A stretch of 7,029 nt of DNA from Candidatus Segetimicrobium genomatis. Its GTDB lineage: Bacteria; Sysuimicrobiota; Sysuimicrobiia; Sysuimicrobiales; Segetimicrobiaceae. The DNA lies in NCBI GenBank assembly GCA_005883865.1, contig VBAO01000105.1:2639-9667 (forward strand), given 5' to 3'. This document shows positions 4,874 to 7,029 of this stretch, piece by piece. The notes under the pieces were generated by a model. It saw nothing but the letters and a program-made list of their open reading frames with translations, had not been told where the DNA came from and made no database searches. Position 1 is the stretch's first letter. Each line of letters begins with the position of its first letter. A program made the translations under genes and the position numbers.

Positions 4874-7029
4874 GTGACACCAGAGCACCCCTCGCCCCTG
4901 GGGAGGACGGCCAGCGTGCAGGTCGAGGTCGGCGGCCGACCGTTGTCGATCGAGACGGGCCACCTCGCCAGGCAGGCCAACGGGGCCGTGGTGGTGCGGG
5001 TCGGCGACACCATGGTGCTGGTCACGGCCACGATGTCGGCCGCGCCCCGAGAGGGGATCGACTTTTTCCCTCTCACGTGCGATTACGAAGAGAAGATGTT
5101 CGCCGCCGGGAAGATCCCCGGCGGTTTCTTCAAGCGCGAAGGCCGGCCCGGCGAACGGGCGATTTTGACCGCGCGCCTGATGGACCGGCCGCTTCGCCCG
5201 CTCTTCCCGAAGGGATTCCGGCGCGACATCCAGGTCATCGCCACGGTGCTGAGCACCGACCAGGAGAACGCCCCCGACCTCCTCGCGGTGATCGGCGCGG
5301 GGGCGGCGCTCGGGATCTCCGACATTCCCTTCGACGGCCCGGTCGCCGCGGTGCGGATCGGCATGCAGAGCGGCCAGTTCCTGATCAACCCCTCGCTCAA
5401 GCTCCTCGATGAGAAGGCGAGCGACCTGGACCTGGTGGTCGCCGGGACCCGCGACGCCGTGACGATGGTGGAGGCGGGGGCGCGGGAGGTCGGCGAGGAG
5501 CAGTTGCTCGAGGCCCTCGACCTGGCCCACGCGGAGATCAAGCGGATCATCGGAGCCATCGATTCCCTGGTCCGCCAGGTCGGCCGCCCGAAGATCACGG
5601 TCGAGCCCCCCTCCCACCCGGAGGTCGACGCCGCGGTCCGGGAGGTTGCGACCGCCAGGATCGCCCAGGCGCTCCGGCGGAGCGACAAACTCTCGCGCGA
5701 GGCGGCGCTGGCAGAGGCGAGCGCGGAGGTCCGGGAGATGCTCGCCGGACGGTTCCCCGGCCAGGGCGCGGTGGTCTCCGAAGCCGTCGACGCCCTGATC
5801 AAGGCCGAGGTCCGGCGGATGATCCTCACCGAAGGCGTCCGGCCCGACGGGCGGACGCCGACCGAGATCCGCTCGCTCCAGGGCCAGGTCGGTCTGCTGC
5901 CCCGGGTGCACGGATCGGGGCTGTTCCAGCGAGGGCAGACGCAGGTGTTGACCGCCTGCACGCTCGGCACGGGCCAGGACGAGCAGATCATCGACGACCT
6001 GAGCCTCCGGGAGCGGAAGCGTTTCCTGCATCATTACGATTTCCCTCCGTACAGCGTCGGCGAGACCCGGCCCCTCCGGAGCCCGGGCCGCCGCGATATC
6101 GGGCACGGCGCCCTGGCCGAGCGCGCGGTGGAGCCGATGCTCCCGCCCGAAGAGGAGTGGCCCTATACGATCCGGCTGGTCTCGCTCGTCCTCGAGTCCA
6201 ACGGCTCCACCTCGATGGGGTCGGTCTGCGCCAGCACCCTGGCGTTGATGGATGCCGGGGTCCCGATCCGCAAACCGGTCGGCGGGATCGCGATGGGGCT
6301 CATCACCGGCGATCGCGACAAGGTGGCGATCCTCACGGACATCCAGGGGATCGAGGATGCGATGGGCGACATGGACTTCAAGGTGGCCGGCACCCGCGAC
6401 GGGGTCACGGCGCTGCAGATGGACATCAAGATTCGGGGACTGCGCCGGGAGATCTTCCGGTCGGCGCTCGCGCAGGCGCGGGACGCCCGCCACCGGATCC
6501 TCGACCAGATCGAGCGGACGCTTCCGGCGCCCCGGCCCAATCTGTCGCCGTATGCTCCCCGGATCATGACGGTCCTGATCAACCCCGAGCGGATTCGCGA
6601 GGTCATCGGCCCCGGCGGGAAGGTCATCAACAAGATCACCGCCGAAACCGGGGTGAAGATCGACATCGAGCAGGACGGCCGGGTCCTCATCGCCTCGGCC
6701 GACCAAGAGAAGGCACTCAGGGCGCGGCGGATGATCGAGGACATCGTCAAAGAGGCGAAGCCCGGCGAGGTCTACAAAGGCCGGGTCACCCGGTTGATGA
6801 ACTTCGGGGCGTTCGTCGAGATCTTCCCCGGCAAGGAAGGGCTCGTGCACATCTCCGAGCTGTCCCCCACTCGGGTGAACCGGGTGGAAGACGTCGTCAA
6901 GGTCGGTGACGAGATCGAGGTCCGGGTCAAAGAGATCGACAACCTGGGGCGGGTCAACCTGACCCGGCGCGGCCTCGCCTCCGCGGGAGACTGGACGCAG
7001 GCCGGGGTGGGCGGCGGGGACGGCAAGGG
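4874..7029 (+). CDS. pnp: Polynucleotide phosphorylase (PNPase), 3' end outside the window
   Basis: Trimeric 3'-5' phosphorolytic exoribonuclease of mRNA decay. The 718 visible codons include every domain: RNase PH-like 1 at about 15-145 (GKIPGGFFKREGRPGE at 79-94), an alpha-helical linker at 240-318, RNase PH-like 2 at 325-550, KH at 564-625 (VIGPGGKVINKI) and S1 at 631-698. The phosphate-binding loop is NGSTSMGS (S445, T446, S447). D495, D501 and K503 in GIEDAMGDMDFKV match the metal and catalytic residues D486, D492 and K494 of the E. coli enzyme. Only a short C-terminal tail should be missing. GTG at 4874 follows AAGGAGGA (4859-4866). A second GTG at 4916, 8 nt after GGGAGGA, would give a protein 14 residues shorter and is almost as good. 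A small hairpin (GCGCCC-AAA-GGGACGC, 4836-4851) lies in the rpsO-pnp gap; PNPase and RNase III use a leader stem for autocontrol in E. coli, but no such role is shown here. Confidence 0.97.
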   Translation, partial: MTPEHPSPLGRTASVQVEVGGRPLSIETGHLARQANGAVVVRVGDTMVLVTATMSAAPREGIDFFPLTCDYEEKMFAAGKIPGGFFKREGRPGERAILTARLMDRPLRPLFPKGFRRDIQVIATVLSTDQENAPDLLAVIGAGAALGISDIPFDGPVAAVRIGMQSGQFLINPSLKLLDEKASDLDLVVAGTRDAVTMVEAGAREVGEEQLLEALDLAHAEIKRIIGAIDSLVRQVGRPKITVEPPSHPEVDAAVREVATARIAQALRRSDKLSREAALAEASAEVREMLAGRFPGQGAVVSEAVDALIKAEVRRMILTEGVRPDGRTPTEIRSLQGQVGLLPRVHGSGLFQRGQTQVLTACTLGTGQDEQIIDDLSLRERKRFLHHYDFPPYSVGETRPLRSPGRRDIGHGALAERAVEPMLPPEEEWPYTIRLVSLVLESNGSTSMGSVCASTLALMDAGVPIRKPVGGIAMGLITGDRDKVAILTDIQGIEDAMGDMDFKVAGTRDGVTALQMDIKIRGLRREIFRSALAQARDARHRILDQIERTLPAPRPNLSPYAPRIMTVLINPERIREVIGPGGKVINKITAETGVKIDIEQDGRVLIASADQEKALRARRMIEDIVKEAKPGEVYKGRVTRLMNFGAFVEIFPGKEGLVHISELSPTRVNRVEDVVKVGDEIEVRVKEIDNLGRVNLTRRGLASAGDWTQAGVGGGDGK

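Noticed and set aside
4751..6850. 699-codon open frame on the minus strand opposite pnp
   Set aside because: The + strand frame is an unmistakable full-domain PNPase. The minus frame is rich in Arg, Asp, His and Pro with no recognisable domain, as expected of an antisense shadow in very GC-rich DNA.
1..7029. Search for CRISPR arrays, transposase genes, tRNA/rRNA genes, toxin-antitoxin pairs or phage genes
   Set aside because: No spaced direct repeats, no terminal inverted repeats around a gene, no such protein families and no cloverleaf-like segment were seen; the gaps are too short and are accounted for by promoters and hairpins.

Overview
The window is a stretch of very GC-rich bacterial chromosome with every recognisable gene on the + strand. 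It holds seven or eight housekeeping and envelope genes and no mobile element, CRISPR array, tRNA or rRNA that I can see. Strong AGGAGG-type ribosome binding sites, a DUF1292 (YrzB-like) gene, a YqeG-type phosphatase, the M24-peptidase/efp pair and a Bacillus-like polynucleotide phosphorylase point to a high-GC lineage on the Bacillota/Terrabacteria side. The C-terminal half of EF-P, recalled from memory, also resembles Thermus-type EF-P. I cannot place the organism more precisely without a tree.

Layout. (1) Positions 1-1538: the 3' part of a type IV prepilin peptidase gene, whose stop overlaps by 4 bp the GTG start of an exported TPR plus SLT-domain lytic transglycosylase; a strong hairpin follows. 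(2) Positions 1539-1791: an AT-richer gap with a near-perfect hairpin, a consensus sigma-70 promoter (TTGACA-17-TAGACT) and a ribosome binding site embedded in a small perfect inverted repeat. (3) Positions 1792-4308: a probable operon of DUF1292 protein, YqeG-family HAD phosphatase, Xaa-Pro-type M24 aminopeptidase and elongation factor P, with spacings of 22, -4 and 51 bp. (4) Positions 4309-4539: a weak hairpin, an extended -10 promoter and a GC-rich leader with several possible stems. (5) Positions 4540-7029: rpsO followed by pnp, which runs off the right edge.

How they fit together: the first pair links pilin-type secretion (signal cleavage and N-methylation) to local peptidoglycan opening. 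The middle operon joins a translation factor with a proline-specific peptidase and two small conserved regulators or phosphatases. The last pair is the widespread S15/PNPase pair joining ribosome assembly and RNA turnover.

I found no new multi-gene system. The most unusual point is the EF-P: the tip loop that normally reads PGKG reads VAMR, although the rest of the protein is well conserved. The RNA-level features (occluded DUF1292 start, structured rpsO leader, orphan hairpins) are the other items worth checking.
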